This document shows positions 36,931 through 47,862 of a stretch of 64,000 bases of DNA, piece after piece. The DNA comes from Dacryopinax spathularia. Lineage: Eukaryota; Basidiomycota; Dacrymycetes; Dacrymycetales; Dacrymycetaceae. Below the pieces are notes generated by a model. The model saw nothing but the letters and a program-made list of their open reading frames with translations. It searched no databases and was not told the DNA's origin. The position numbers and the translations under genes were made by a program. Location: assembly GCA_037974965.1 (NCBI GenBank), contig JBBPFI010000013.1:1-64000 (forward strand), read 5' to 3'. Numbering within the stretch: the stretch's first letter is position 1; each line of letters begins with the position of its first letter.

Positions 36931-37851
36931 AACTGATGCTAGACGTCCGGCAATTACACCACGCAGGATTGATAGCTGTTCAGCTACATGCCTCCTTGTG
37001 GATGCGGAGAGGAATTGTGTCTGGTTAGGAGAACCCGCGTTGTCGTCAGTGGTAGTTAGGGCCCTACTAGGCCATGATCGCTCTACTTCATTATACCCAC
37101 CACCATGTTCTCATACCTAAAGCGGCTGGGCGGCATCGCTCTCCAAGCGATTCGCCCTACACGGCCTGTCTCGAACGGATCAATGGTGAAGCCTGTTGAG
37201 ATGAGACTACCGGATCAGCGATTCTGTGACCCGACCGACGACTGGAGCGAAAATCTCGAACGATATCAACCAGGAGGCTTTTGTCCGATCTCTCTCAGCT
37301 CGTATCTCAACAATGAGGGACAGTACAAAGTTGTACATAAGCTCGGAGGAGGCGGTTCTGCCACAGTATGGGCAGCCGTACCCGTCAAAACAGGCGGTCT
37401 GGTTGCTATCAAAATACTGCAGGCCGAGAAGGGCGAGGTCGCTGAACGCGAACTCGCTTTGGCTGAACGGCTTAGGTCGACTGAGCAGGATACCCGGGCT
37501 CTGCGGCATATACGGGTACCCCTTTCGACTTTCAAAGAGACAAGCCCGAATGGAGTGCACACTTGTCTCGTTCAATCTCTGACTGGACCCACTCTCGATC
37601 GCATCCTGCGGTATGGCTCCCTGAGGGAGGGGAGCACCCGGATAAGGGCGGACTTAGTACCGCGGTTCGCATGGCAAGCCGCAAGCGCAATCAAGCTTCT
37701 CCACGGGATGAACATCGCACTTCACGGTATGTAATACGATAACATGCTTGCTACTGTTTTTCACGGTTCCTGAAGATATCACACCTGCCAACTGGGCTAT
37801 TCAAGTGAAGGAAGAAGTTTACGGTTGGTCTCAGGCTCAATTGTACTACGT

Positions 37852-38408
37852 GAGTCGGGCGGAGTCGTAAACGGAGAGATGGAAGTTTCGGTGTTTCTAC
37901 GAATTCGCGGAATCCACCGGGGGATTTGCGTCCGATAATTGCGTCCGCTCCGAGTAGTCAGTTTGGCAGATTTTTGCCAACTGGTCCGTGCGCGTTATCG
38001 ACGTGGCAGATCCAGGCTATAACCCCTCGCGTTGGGCTCCAAATGACCTGTTCCCCCTATATTTAGGAGTAAAGAGGTATGCGAGGTATAGTAGCCCGGG
38101 TGCCAATAAGCAATATCGGTCGCGCCGGTATCTACGTTTGTAGTAGGGTTGACAGTAGTAGTAATGAAGTTGGTTAAGTAGTAATGAGCGTGAAGACCGA
38201 TACGCGATATCGGACTTAGGCGACAAGGATAAAGAACGGTAAGAGATGCATTTTTCACTAGGGCGAAAGCCCTGAACTATTATAGTACAAAAAGTTCCGG
38301 AGTCCGATAAGCGGGCTCCGGTTATAAAGGCGGGTGCATATATGAATATAAGGAACGTTAATTACCTATATCGGCTATCGGATGCCGAAAATTACGGCAC
38401 ACAGCACA
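37852..38408 (-). repeat. 3' LTR of the Ty3/gypsy element
   Basis: 557 bp, matching 47,306-47,862 except at two sites: CCCTCGCGTTGG here versus CCCTCGTGTTGG, and CATATATGAAT here versus CATATACGAAT. Both differences are C/T at a CpG. In element orientation the LTR begins TGTGCTGTG and ends CCGACTC. Confidence 0.95.
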
Positions 38409-38728
38409 TCCGCGGGGGCCTTACTCTTCTACCTGTCCCAGGTAGAAATCGCACAGTCTGTCCCGATATCCTTGTGTCGGTATTTTTATCGGTGACCCGA
38501 TAAGAGCAACGGATATAGAGGGCGTCGCTACTTAAGGGCCCTGACTCAGCCGCGTCATGTGCGGAATACTTGCGAAAAGGCGGGATGGCAAGGTCGCGGA
38601 GGCGGAATCAATTCGCCGCGGTATTAAAAGATGGCGCACTCCGCGTTCTTGTCGTTCTCCATCTCTCTCTCGTACCACCATCTCGACAACTTCCTCCCCC
38701 ACTTGACTTAATAGAAACTGTCGACGAT

Positions 38729-41146
38729 ATGGCGGCCGCGAAGACGAAGAACAAGAAATCGTGAGTGTCGCCTGCTCCTTCGACCGCGGTGACCGATAAG
38801 TCGGCCGCGTCCTCCGCGCAGAGTCGTGCGGCACGCGCTGCAAGGAGGGCGAAGACGATGGAGGCTGTAGAGGCCGATACTCCGGTGCGCCCGATGTTTA
38901 GCTCGTGTCCGACACGCATATACTGACATGTTAATAGGTTACTGCCGATCAGACCGAGCCCGAGGCCGATACGGAGGCGGCCAACAACAACGAGGCGGCC
39001 GGTACAGCCGATAACGAAGCTGGCACCGACAACGGTGCTGAAGACGACGGTGCCGATGATGGTGCCGCCGATAAGGCCACTCCGGCGGAAGAAGACGACT
39101 CCGGAGAATCGGAGAAGCCCGATACCACGGTATCGGCTAAGACCGTCCGCGAAGAGTTGGTCCTTCGCAAGTCGGCGACGCCTGCGCCGAAAAGGGCCAC
39201 TCCCAAGGCCGAGACTCCCGCTCAGCCCAAGGCTCGTAAGCTTCCGGTAAGTCGTTTCGTTTTAAGTCCGTGGTACGCGATAACTGATTGCCTACAGGCT
39301 GTCCCCATCGCTCCCAAGAAGGCCCCGGCCGACATTCCGGTGATTGACGAGGGTGAAGAGACCGAGCCCGACGATATCCCGGAGTCCGCCAAGCCGCCCG
39401 TTATCGAGGTCCCCGATAACGTTACCGAGCCAGACGATGAGGAGATCGTCCCTCCTCCTCAGCGCGCGGGCTTGACCATATCGGAGCTCGTCTTGAAGGT
39501 CCCCAAGGCGAAATTGGCGAGGGCCGAATGGGCCAAAGGTGACATGATTGAGGCTTTTCGCGTAAGTCCTCGTTTCGTCACTTTCCGCCCATATCCGATA
39601 CTGACCGATGACAGATTGCGCTCGTATCGGCGCTTTACTCGCACCGCGGAAGTTGGATGGACGTGAAGTCGTACGTGGCTCAAGTCATGGGCCCCACCTT
39701 CCAAAAGGTGTGGAAGGAGCGCACGGTAAGTCCTTATCGGTTATCGGTGTGAGTATCGCTGACTTCGTATCACAGGGAAATAATGATTTCGTGATCTTCA
39801 CGAATGGCTCCCCGCTTAGGAGTATCCACGAGGAGTGGACGGGCTTTACGCCCTACGACGAAAAGTTCCGGAACAGGGCCGGAACGAGGCCTGCTGAAAT
39901 CGCGCTGGAGGAGTTTTACGCGAAGGACGAAGCGGCCGTCTTGGAGGAACCGGAGCCCGATTTGAAGGATATCGAGAGGGAGCTCGCCTGGCTCAAGGAC
40001 AAGGGCAAGGGCAAGGGCAAGGAGACCGCCGCGCCGAAAACCGGTAAGAGCGTCCGTGTGGACTCCGGCTCTACGGCTGCCGCGGCGAAAAGGCCTGCCG
40101 TGGCTGTGACTCCGGCCGCGAAAACGGCGGTAAGTAATCTCTTATCGTTTATCGGCGCCCGTGCTGACTCGTTGGGCAGGAGAAAAGGGAAGACCATCCG
40201 GAAGAATGGGTGTGGCATGTCGTAAGTTATCGGTTTTCGGTTATCGGCTTTGGCTAACAATATTCGAAGGACGACGCCGACCCTTCTTATCGCCCCACCG
40301 GCCTCAACATGAGCGTTATGACGCCCATGGAGGTGGTTACCGAAGGTTGGACCGAGCGGATGAAGAAACTTTTCGGTAAGCCGCATTTCCGCCGCGGCTA
40401 TAAGAACGATACGGCGGTAAGTCCCTCTTTTCGGTTATCGGACAACGCTGACAATCGACCACAGTGCGACTCGTGCATCAAGGCCGATATCCTCTGCACC
40501 GGAGGAATCAAGTTCAATCCGAAGGGTCGCGGTAAGGAGATCGCCGGCATCATCTGCGACCAGTGCCAGATCAAAGGCACCACTTGCTCGTATGCCGCGC
40601 CCTGTAAGTCCGATATCCAAAACGATATCGTTCGTTCTGACCGTATCGGTAGCGAATCGACGTGGCCGAAAGGGACGTGCTCGCGATGACGATGGAGAGC
40701 CCAGTCCGGCCGCGAAAAAGGCCAAGAGAGCCGTATCGGAAGTCAAGGAGGTCAGGCCGATCGCCAGCACTTCCCGCGAGCCCGTCATCACCAATAGCGA
40801 CATCGAGGTGTACGACCGATACGCCTGGCGTCCTTCGATGACGCCGGACTTCCATATGCTGACTTTGCCCCGCAGTAAGTAATGTTTGCGGCCCGATAAT
40901 CGATTTCGGCTGATTTCGGTTACAGCTGTTGCCGCTCGCCGCATCCAAGTTGAAGCCCGTCGTTTGATGGCCTTCAACGAGATGTACATGCACAGCTGGC
41001 GCCGGTTCATCGTGGCTACGGAGGCTGGTGAGGAGGAGGTCACATTTATCGTGAACCCGATCGACGCCAACGAGCGCTCCCTCGGCCAGCCGATAAGGCA
41101 CCCGGCGAAGATAACCTCCTTCGTCCACTTCCTCCAGGATGAGTGA
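38729..41146 (+). CDS. Antisense intron-rich gene inside the retrotransposon (CxxCx6C protein)
   Basis: I do not recognise the family. Eleven exons join in frame: 38,729-38,760; 38,824-38,884; 38,938-39,246; 39,298-39,561; 39,615-39,725; 39,776-40,129; 40,180-40,221; 40,270-40,416; 40,465-40,603; 40,653-40,874; 40,926-41,146 (1,902 nt, 633 residues). Introns are 48-63 nt, most with GTAAGT donors and CTGAC/CTAAC branch sites. Only the first acceptor (CAGAG) is doubtful. The N-terminus is basic (MAAAKTKNKKS), then an acidic Ala/Glu/Asp-rich stretch, an alpha-helical segment with ELVLKVPKAKLARAEWAKGDM, and a KGKGKGKE basic tract. The protein has a paired cluster CDSCIKADILC and CDQCQIKGTTC (19 residues between the third and fourth Cys), similar in spacing to fungal Zn(II)2Cys6 domains. 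A nuclear, DNA-binding product is plausible. It runs opposite to gag-pol, from inside the 3' LTR side towards integrase. Confidence 0.8.
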
Positions 41147-41329
41147 GTCGGCGTTATCGGATCGGAGGATATCGGTTTTCGGACTTCTTGGCGCGGCCTT
41201 AGATAGGTTTTTGTCGTAGTTAGACGGTGGAAAGAAAATAGTGAGAAAAACCAAACGAGTGTGATGATTTCGGATATCGGTATATCGGCCGCTGGGGTCT
41301 GGGTATGAGCGGACTCTGACTCTGGATTT

Positions 41330-44300
41330 TTACACCAGCGTTGTTTTATCGGCGTTGTTCCGATATGTAGGCGCAATTGCCCGTTCTCCTACTCCTTCTA
41401 CTTCTCCTCCTGCTTCTCCTTCTTCTCCTGCTTTTCCTTCTTCGTCTTCTTCTCCTTCTACGTTATCGCCCACATCAGCTCCAACGTCTCCCAGCTCTGA
41501 GTCCCCTTCTCCGTCGCGGTCGATCTGCTCTTGCTCATTATCGGGCAGGTAATCGGGATCGTTATCGGTGAATTTGGCTTTGTCCAGGTTCTCCAAGACG
41601 GTATTGACGATATGAGATAAATCCCCCCGGGCTAGGTAAGGAATGACGCGGAACTGTGCTACGGTATGACGGAATATCGTCCCGTCCAAATCTGCGATAT
41701 GATAGGCGCCTCCTGCGTTTCACCGAGCCACGATATATGGTCCGATATATCGCGGTTTCGTTTTGTCCCGTAATGGTCCATCATGCTTGCTGTTTCTCAA
41801 CAATACCAAGTCCCCTATTTTGAACTCATGATCGAATATCAATCCTTCGAATTTTTCTTTGAATCTTTCGATATTTTGGTATCGTGACTTCATGATCCGG
41901 TTCTCCATGTCGTCCAGGTCTTCCGGTCGTTTGAGGAGCTGTTGAGCCCGATACGCGATAAGCTGCTGACGCGATAACAGGTTATCGGGTGGAGGGACCA
42001 GCCAAGTTGCCTGTGTGATATCCATCGGCAATATCGGATGGATTCCGTGAGCCATGTAGAAAGGGGACATCCCAGTCGAGCTATGTATCGCGATTCTTTC
42101 CGCCCAGAAAACCGAAGGCACTACCTCGGGCCATTTGTCTATATTGCCTTTGCAAAGTTTCACGATCGCTTCTCTCACGCTTCCATGGCTCTGTTCGACC
42201 GTTCCGTTGGCCCGCGAGTTATAGCTCGATATTCGGATATGGGTAACGTCGTACTTATCGCTCAGCTGCTGGACTGCCTTGACCCACGGAGTACCGTTGT
42301 CGGTGACAATTTCGGTTATCGTTCCCCATCGACATAGAACGTTCTTATAGAGAAAGTCCTCGATAATGTCTGCCGTTTCCTTTCGGCATATCAGGTATTC
42401 AGGCCAATGGGTGAGCGAACATCGGGCCTGTAGAATATATCGCATTCCTCTATATCGGCCTTTCGCGACCGGCATGAGCATCGTGTCGCAGTAGGCCCGT
42501 ACGAATAACGGTTGAGGGCGTTGTGCTTTAGGCGGAATGATAACGTGACGCATTTGTTGCCTTTGGCACTCTAAGCACGTCCGTAAGTACCACTTGATAT
42601 CGTCGCTCATATTTGGCCAGAAGAATCGAAGTTGTGCGTGTTGGTACACCGTCCGATAGCCTCGATGTCCAATATCGTCGTGGAGATGTCGCAAGACGTT
42701 CAGGCGCTGATGATAAGCGATATAGAGCCGATGTTGACCATTTGGTTGTCTCTTGTATAAATCATCCTCTCCGACCAGGAAGTACCTCCTTGTGAGTTCG
42801 AGGAATGATTTCCATTGCGCATCATTCATTCCATTCGGTCTGCGCATGTTCCTCAAGTATCGAATCACCTTTTGGAGTTTTTCGTCCGCAGTTTTCGTCT
42901 TTTCGGTGCGCGGTAATATCTCCTCCGGGGGGCCGAAAAAAATTGGAACTGGTTTCCGACTAGCCAGTTCCAATTGGAATGCTGTCGATAATGCGAATGA
43001 GTCCTCTTCATCTGTCTCAGGGAATCGATTTCGGATTTCGTCGTTATCGGCCGGAGGTCATCGGGACAATCCATCTGGGGCCGTGTGTCGTGTGGCCGGT
43101 ACATGTACTAACACAAAATTGAAGAGGTGAATCCAAGCGATCCATCTGTTGATAACCATGTTTGGTTGAATATCAGGATGGTTCAACATGCCCTGAATGA
43201 ATTTGGCGTCCACTTCTAAGTCAAACTCCGATAATCCGATAAGCCAGATGCGCATTGCTTTCAAGGCTTGGTACACGCCGTAAAGCTCCAGTTTCGGCTG
43301 CGAATATCGGCTTTCGACGTCATTCCATCCGATAGAGCCAAATCGACTCGGTCGCCGATGGCCCTTATTGTCGAGTTGATATAGTACGTAACCACAGGCG
43401 ATATTGGAGGAGTCGACTGCCAGGATGACTTTTCGCTTGGACCGATAATCGATAGGGACCAAAACATTATTCGTCTCCGCTTCTTGCGCAGCCTTTTGGA
43501 GATCCTTGACAGCTTGCATTTCGGCGTCTCCAAATTCGAAGATTACTCCTTTTTGCTTCAGTCTCTCCAAAGGCCTCGCCTTTTCGGCAAAATTACGTAT
43601 AAAGATACGCATGATGCCAACTGTGCCCAGGAAGGCTCGCACCTCCGATAAGTTTTCGCAGGGGAGTTTCCAATTCAGTATCTTCTGGACTTTCGATGGA
43701 TCCGGATGTCGGCCGTTGTAGGAGCACCGATATCCTAAAAGGATCATTTCGGGCACGCATATCTCTGCTTTTGGTCCCGAAAAGGTCGCGCCTGCATGCT
43801 CGGCTCGCGTAATGATGCGATTCATATTTTCGAGATGCTCGAATACGAATCTGCGTATGCCCGGATTGCCTTTGATGGTCTCGTAGCCATTGTTTTGTTT
43901 GTAACGGGTCGCAGGGCCTTTCACGCCTAGGTCGTCGATAAACGGGGTCGTGATATGTGGCATTTCGTCTCCGAAAAGGAAATTGACGTTGTCCTGCATG
44001 ATTCCTGGCATATTGTGGGCTCCCATAGGCGCAACTGTATATCGGAGTGGACCGATAGGAGATTGGAATGAGGTATAGTCTCTCGACTGAGGCGCCAGGG
44101 CGTGTTGTTCGAAACCGCGATAAAAGTCCAACAGGCCGAAGCAAGCCCTTCCCCCATAGCTTTCGAGGATGTGCTCGGTAAGGGGCGGGACCGATGAGCT
44201 CCTGATCATGACGCCGTTAAGCGGCCGTGCATCGATAACGGGACGATATTCGCCGGATTTCTTGAGTACCACGAACCAACGGCTCCGATAAGACGACTGT

Positions 44301-44938
44301 GAGGGTTCATAGGTGCCTGCTGCGACTTTATCGCGCAGGACTTGTACGACATCGTCGATAATGGCTGGAGGTATCGGAATATTACATTCCTGCCAGGGGG
44401 TATGTTCGACGGTCGGGAATATTACCGGATCGAAGTAATCGTCGTGAAATCGACCAATTTCGGATTCCGTCCACGAAAACGCCATTTCGTGTGTCCGAAA
44501 GATCCAGGCGACCAGCTTTTCTTCTTCTGGCCAGAGGAACCCATATTTGTTTATGTTAAGGGCCTCATATCGTTCCTGGGTTAATCGTTTCCCGGGAGAA
44601 AATACCGGTGGTTTTTGCGGCAATGGCTGGAGGTTTTCTAAGGGGTTCGAGGGAAATCAGCGGCGGATCTTCAAATGCTCGGGGTGGACGGCAGGGACCG
44701 GTTTGACACGGTCCTCTACTTTTTTGTATTTTCGGACAGCAAGGGTATTGTGTATCGGGTCGTGTTGGTAGGTCTCTTCGACCAGACTGAAGTCTATATA
44801 CGGAATTTCGGGTATCGGAGCGGTATACTGGATTGCGGCGAAAACGTCTCTCTGAGGAAATCTCAGTTCATTGACTTGTAAAAATCCGAGCTGGATTCGA
44901 TGGTCGAGGCTTTTGTCGGTACGACGAGTTGCTCATGA
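41330..44938 (-). pseudogene. pol: Retrotransposon pol: RT, RNase H, integrase (with in-frame TGA codons)
   Basis: One reading frame runs from about 44,938 (just inside the end of protease, -1 relative to it) to 41,330, broken by TGA at 44,657-44,659, 43,058-43,060 and 41,720-41,722. RT: YRPVIDARPLNGV, FGLLDFYRGFEQ and the catalytic FIDD in TTPFIDDLGV. RNase H: ILAVDSSNIACGYVLYQ with the catalytic Asp. Integrase: HHCC zinc site (HDDIGHRGYRT...CLECQ), core Asp in VTDNGTPW and Glu in NGTVEQSHG, and the C-terminal RYIGPYIVAR module that continues past the TGA as NAGGAYHIADLDGT. The final stretch is acidic. The stops each follow an Arg codon and could come from CGA. Active if read through, otherwise a recent pseudogene. 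Confidence 0.9.
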
Positions 44939-45726
44939 GTGTTGGGACACGTAAGCGTCAGTTCCTGGTAGCCGCTAGGGTGGTCCTTGGATTCGCACCG
45001 GAACAGGGCAAGGAAAGGGCGACCGATAAGAAGCGGTATAGGCAGATCGTCCGATACTTGAACTTGAAAGAGGCCGGTAAGCGTTCCCACCGATATCCTC
45101 AAATTGCAAATGCAGCCTTTGGTATAGCTGATCTCGCCATTTGCAGATCGCACTCCGACCTTATCCTCCGGGTAGTAATGAAGGTGTAGGCGTCTCGCGA
45201 TATGACTATGTAGGAGAATCATTGTCGAGCCTGAATCAAGACAACCGGTAACCGTGATGTCGTCATCACCCACCCGCACATCTATATCGCGCAGGCCGAT
45301 CATGTCGTGCCCCACGACAATTCCTTTCGGGGCGTCTCGAGCTCCCGATACGTGCCAGATGTGTTCAACAATTGACGGCAGTCTATATCGGTCGCTCGTA
45401 TCGGGTTCTTGGCCCAATTCCTCTTCTATTATCGCGCCGGTGAACGCGTTTAGAACCGGAGGAGCCTTGGCGATACGTTTGGATTGCGTTTGTTGTTGCA
45501 GATGTTTTCGTGCCTGTGGAGAAACAGCCAACAGCTCCGCCAGCGACACCGAGGTCTGGGTTTTCATGAAGTTGGCGATAACCGTATCAACCAGTGCTTC
45601 GTTCTCGGCTGGGCTACGAAATTGCATCTTCCCATAAGGATTGGTGTCAGGACGTGTGTCCGTCTTATCGCCTTTGTCGGCTTGTTGTTCTCCTCTCGGT
45701 TCGGTCGTCCCGGTACCCTCGCCCAT
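44863..45726 (-). CDS. Retrotransposon aspartic protease (pro)
   Basis: In the same frame as gag and separated from it by a TGA (45,772-45,774); the open stretch begins right after that stop. It contains the retropepsin active site in GCLDSGSTMILLH (Asp-Ser-Gly) and the later hydrophobic-hydrophobic-Gly turn ILLIGRPFL-like (PIPLLIGRPFLALF). Its N-terminal part is hydrophilic (GTGTTEPRGEQQADKGDK). It cleaves the Gag-Pol polyprotein. Its last ~70 nt overlap the start of the pol frame, so pol is presumably reached by -1 frameshifting or was displaced by an indel. Confidence 0.85.
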   Translation of the reverse strand: MGEGTGTTEPRGEQQADKGDKTDTRPDTNPYGKMQFRSPAENEALVDTVIANFMKTQTSVSLAELLAVSPQARKHLQQQTQSKRIAKAPPVLNAFTGAIIEEELGQEPDTSDRYRLPSIVEHIWHVSGARDAPKGIVVGHDMIGLRDIDVRVGDDDITVTGCLDSGSTMILLHSHIARRLHLHYYPEDKVGVRSANGEISYTKGCICNLRISVGTLTGLFQVQVSDDLPIPLLIGRPFLALFRCESKDHPSGYQELTLTCPNTHEQLVVPTKASTIESSSDFYKSMN

Positions 45727-45771
45727 CTGATTGTCCTTATCGGGTTGGTTGTCATACTCTTTGTGAGGTTG

Positions 45772-47229
45772 TCACCGAAAGGGAATGGGCCGACCCGCGG
45801 GGGCCTTATCGGTACGCCTGCCCACTCTGGTACGGTCCAATTGGGCTTGCAACACGGCAATCGTTCTCTCTAATTCCTCCTCCGGCTGGCCGAGAACATT
45901 ATCGGCGTCCCCGAGGTTGTGAAGGATATTGACCGGTAATGCCTGAAAGGGAAGGGCATCATGCGGGATATCGACTGTTATCGCTGGCGGAATGCCGATA
46001 TTGTGCAGTAGATTGACGGGTTGAGCTGTACGGCTGGGAACACCTGCCTTGGAGTTTAGGTCTTGTACCCTATGTCCGGGATTAGAAGCGTGCCAGGCTA
46101 GGGTTCGCTCCTTTAGGGTGTCACCCATAGAAGCTGGGGCGTATTGGCCATCCGGTAAAGTGACACGTCCTCCGGCATTGGTACTCCTAATAACGTACCC
46201 ATTCCGGATATGTTCCTCAAGGTCGCTGCAGTCTCGGATGAGATGGTCGGTGTGGCCACACCATAGACAGCGCTGGCTTCGGTTTATCGGGTTTCCGCCG
46301 ATTCCTGGTCCAGTCATATGGGGAGGCGGTTGTCGCTGAAACGTCTGTTGGTACGGCGGATTATAGTGCTGTTGTTGCTGGTTTCGCGCGATATCGTCCA
46401 TTCTCCCCTCTAACCGGGCCATTAACTGAAGCATGCGCTCCTGAATTTGCAGGCTCGGCTCGACCTTGATATCGGTTTTCTCCTCTGTTTTCGGCTTCGT
46501 CGGGCCTTTCGTACCTACAGGGCCCGAATCCCAATCGATAGGAATATAGGGAGCGGTAGCAGGTGTAGAATAGAGAAGGTGCTCCGCCGCCTCGGTAACG
46601 GACTTCATCGTATAGGGGTCCATAGGATAATGATGGTCCGGTTCCTTTATCGCCAATCGGTTGCGTAAGGCGTCCTGAAAATCAGGGTGGAAACCTCTGA
46701 TGAAAAATCGGTCACGGTCGTCGACCGATAACTTTCCTCTTTCCTCCAGGTATTCCGCGATAACCGAAAACTGGCAAAGGTACTCGGCGAGCTGATTACG
46801 GGAGTCCATTTCGATAAGGGCGGCCCGGCTGACCAACCTTTCCAGATCCAGTTTCGTATATCGCCTCTTATCGTCCACTGCGCCAGGATATAGCCGTAGT
46901 ACCGCCATTTTGAAGGCGTTGTAGTCCCGACCTTTCGACTCCGGTAATGTCGACCAGATCTCCTGTACTTTCGGGGGTGCATATCGGAGGCACCATTTCG
47001 GCCATTCTCCCCGGTCCAGCTCCGCATACTCCGCACATTGTTCCACGTCCTCGAGGTATCGGACAACATTATCGGCTGTCGCTTGTACGAGGGCTGGCGC
47101 ATTGGGACTCGTCCGTAGGGGCATCGGATATCGCGCCCGCCTATTTTCGGGAACTGCGCCGTGATCGCCGTCGTTTGGACCCTGACCGATCCCGCGATTG
47201 TCGGGATCATTTTGATTATCGGCCGGCAT
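45772..47229 (-). CDS. gag: Retrotransposon Gag with CCHC zinc knuckle
   Basis: Capsid/nucleocapsid precursor that packages the element RNA; 485 residues from ATG 47,229 (MPADNQNDPDNRGIGQGPN). The central region has capsid-like helices (ADNVVRYLEDVEQCAEYAE..., RDRFFIRGFHPDFQDALRNRL). A Gln-rich linker precedes the zinc knuckle CLWCGHTDHLIRDC (C-x2-C-x4-H-x4-C). It ends at TGA 45,772-45,774 in the context CGG TGA CAA. Translation in the same frame beyond the stop leads into protease. The short 5' untranslated stretch to the LTR is 47,230-47,305. Confidence 0.92.
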   Translation of the reverse strand: MPADNQNDPDNRGIGQGPNDGDHGAVPENRRARYPMPLRTSPNAPALVQATADNVVRYLEDVEQCAEYAELDRGEWPKWCLRYAPPKVQEIWSTLPESKGRDYNAFKMAVLRLYPGAVDDKRRYTKLDLERLVSRAALIEMDSRNQLAEYLCQFSVIAEYLEERGKLSVDDRDRFFIRGFHPDFQDALRNRLAIKEPDHHYPMDPYTMKSVTEAAEHLLYSTPATAPYIPIDWDSGPVGTKGPTKPKTEEKTDIKVEPSLQIQERMLQLMARLEGRMDDIARNQQQQHYNPPYQQTFQRQPPPHMTGPGIGGNPINRSQRCLWCGHTDHLIRDCSDLEEHIRNGYVIRSTNAGGRVTLPDGQYAPASMGDTLKERTLAWHASNPGHRVQDLNSKAGVPSRTAQPVNLLHNIGIPPAITVDIPHDALPFQALPVNILHNLGDADNVLGQPEEELERTIAVLQAQLDRTRVGRRTDKAPAGRPIPFR

Positions 47230-47305
47230 ATCTGAGTCCGGTTCCGATTCTGTCCGACTTGGTAGGTGTGAGGATAGATCGATATCCGGTATGTATTCGT
47301 CGGAG

Positions 47306-47862
47306 GAGTCGGGCGGAGTCGTAAACGGAGAGATGGAAGTTTCGGTGTTTCTACGAATTCGCGGAATCCACCGGGGGATTTGCGTCCGATAATTGCGTCC
47401 GCTCCGAGTAGTCAGTTTGGCAGATTTTTGCCAACTGGTCCGTGCGCGTTATCGACGTGGCAGATCCAGGCTATAACCCCTCGTGTTGGGCTCCAAATGA
47501 CCTGTTCCCCCTATATTTAGGAGTAAAGAGGTATGCGAGGTATAGTAGCCCGGGTGCCAATAAGCAATATCGGTCGCGCCGGTATCTACGTTTGTAGTAG
47601 GGTTGACAGTAGTAGTAATGAAGTTGGTTAAGTAGTAATGAGCGTGAAGACCGATACGCGATATCGGACTTAGGCGACAAGGATAAAGAACGGTAAGAGA
47701 TGCATTTTTCACTAGGGCGAAAGCCCTGAACTATTATAGTACAAAAAGTTCCGGAGTCCGATAAGCGGGCTCCGGTTATAAAGGCGGGTGCATATACGAA
47801 TATAAGGAACGTTAATTACCTATATCGGCTATCGGATGCCGAAAATTACGGCACACAGCACA
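47306..47862 (-). repeat. 5' LTR of the Ty3/gypsy element
   Basis: Same 557-bp sequence as 37,852-38,408 with two C/T differences. As the upstream LTR for the minus-strand element it should hold the promoter for gag-pol. The sequence just inside it (TCCTCCGACGAATAC on the element strand) does not begin with the TGG usual for a tRNA primer-binding site. Confidence 0.95.

Noticed and set aside
41355-41571. Leu/Ser-rich plus-strand frames at the end of pol
   Set aside because: They are the complement of the acidic Glu/Gly-rich C-terminus of integrase.
47471-47712. Small proteins repeated in both LTRs
   Set aside because: Open frames within the LTR sequence, present only because the LTR is duplicated; no coding signature.
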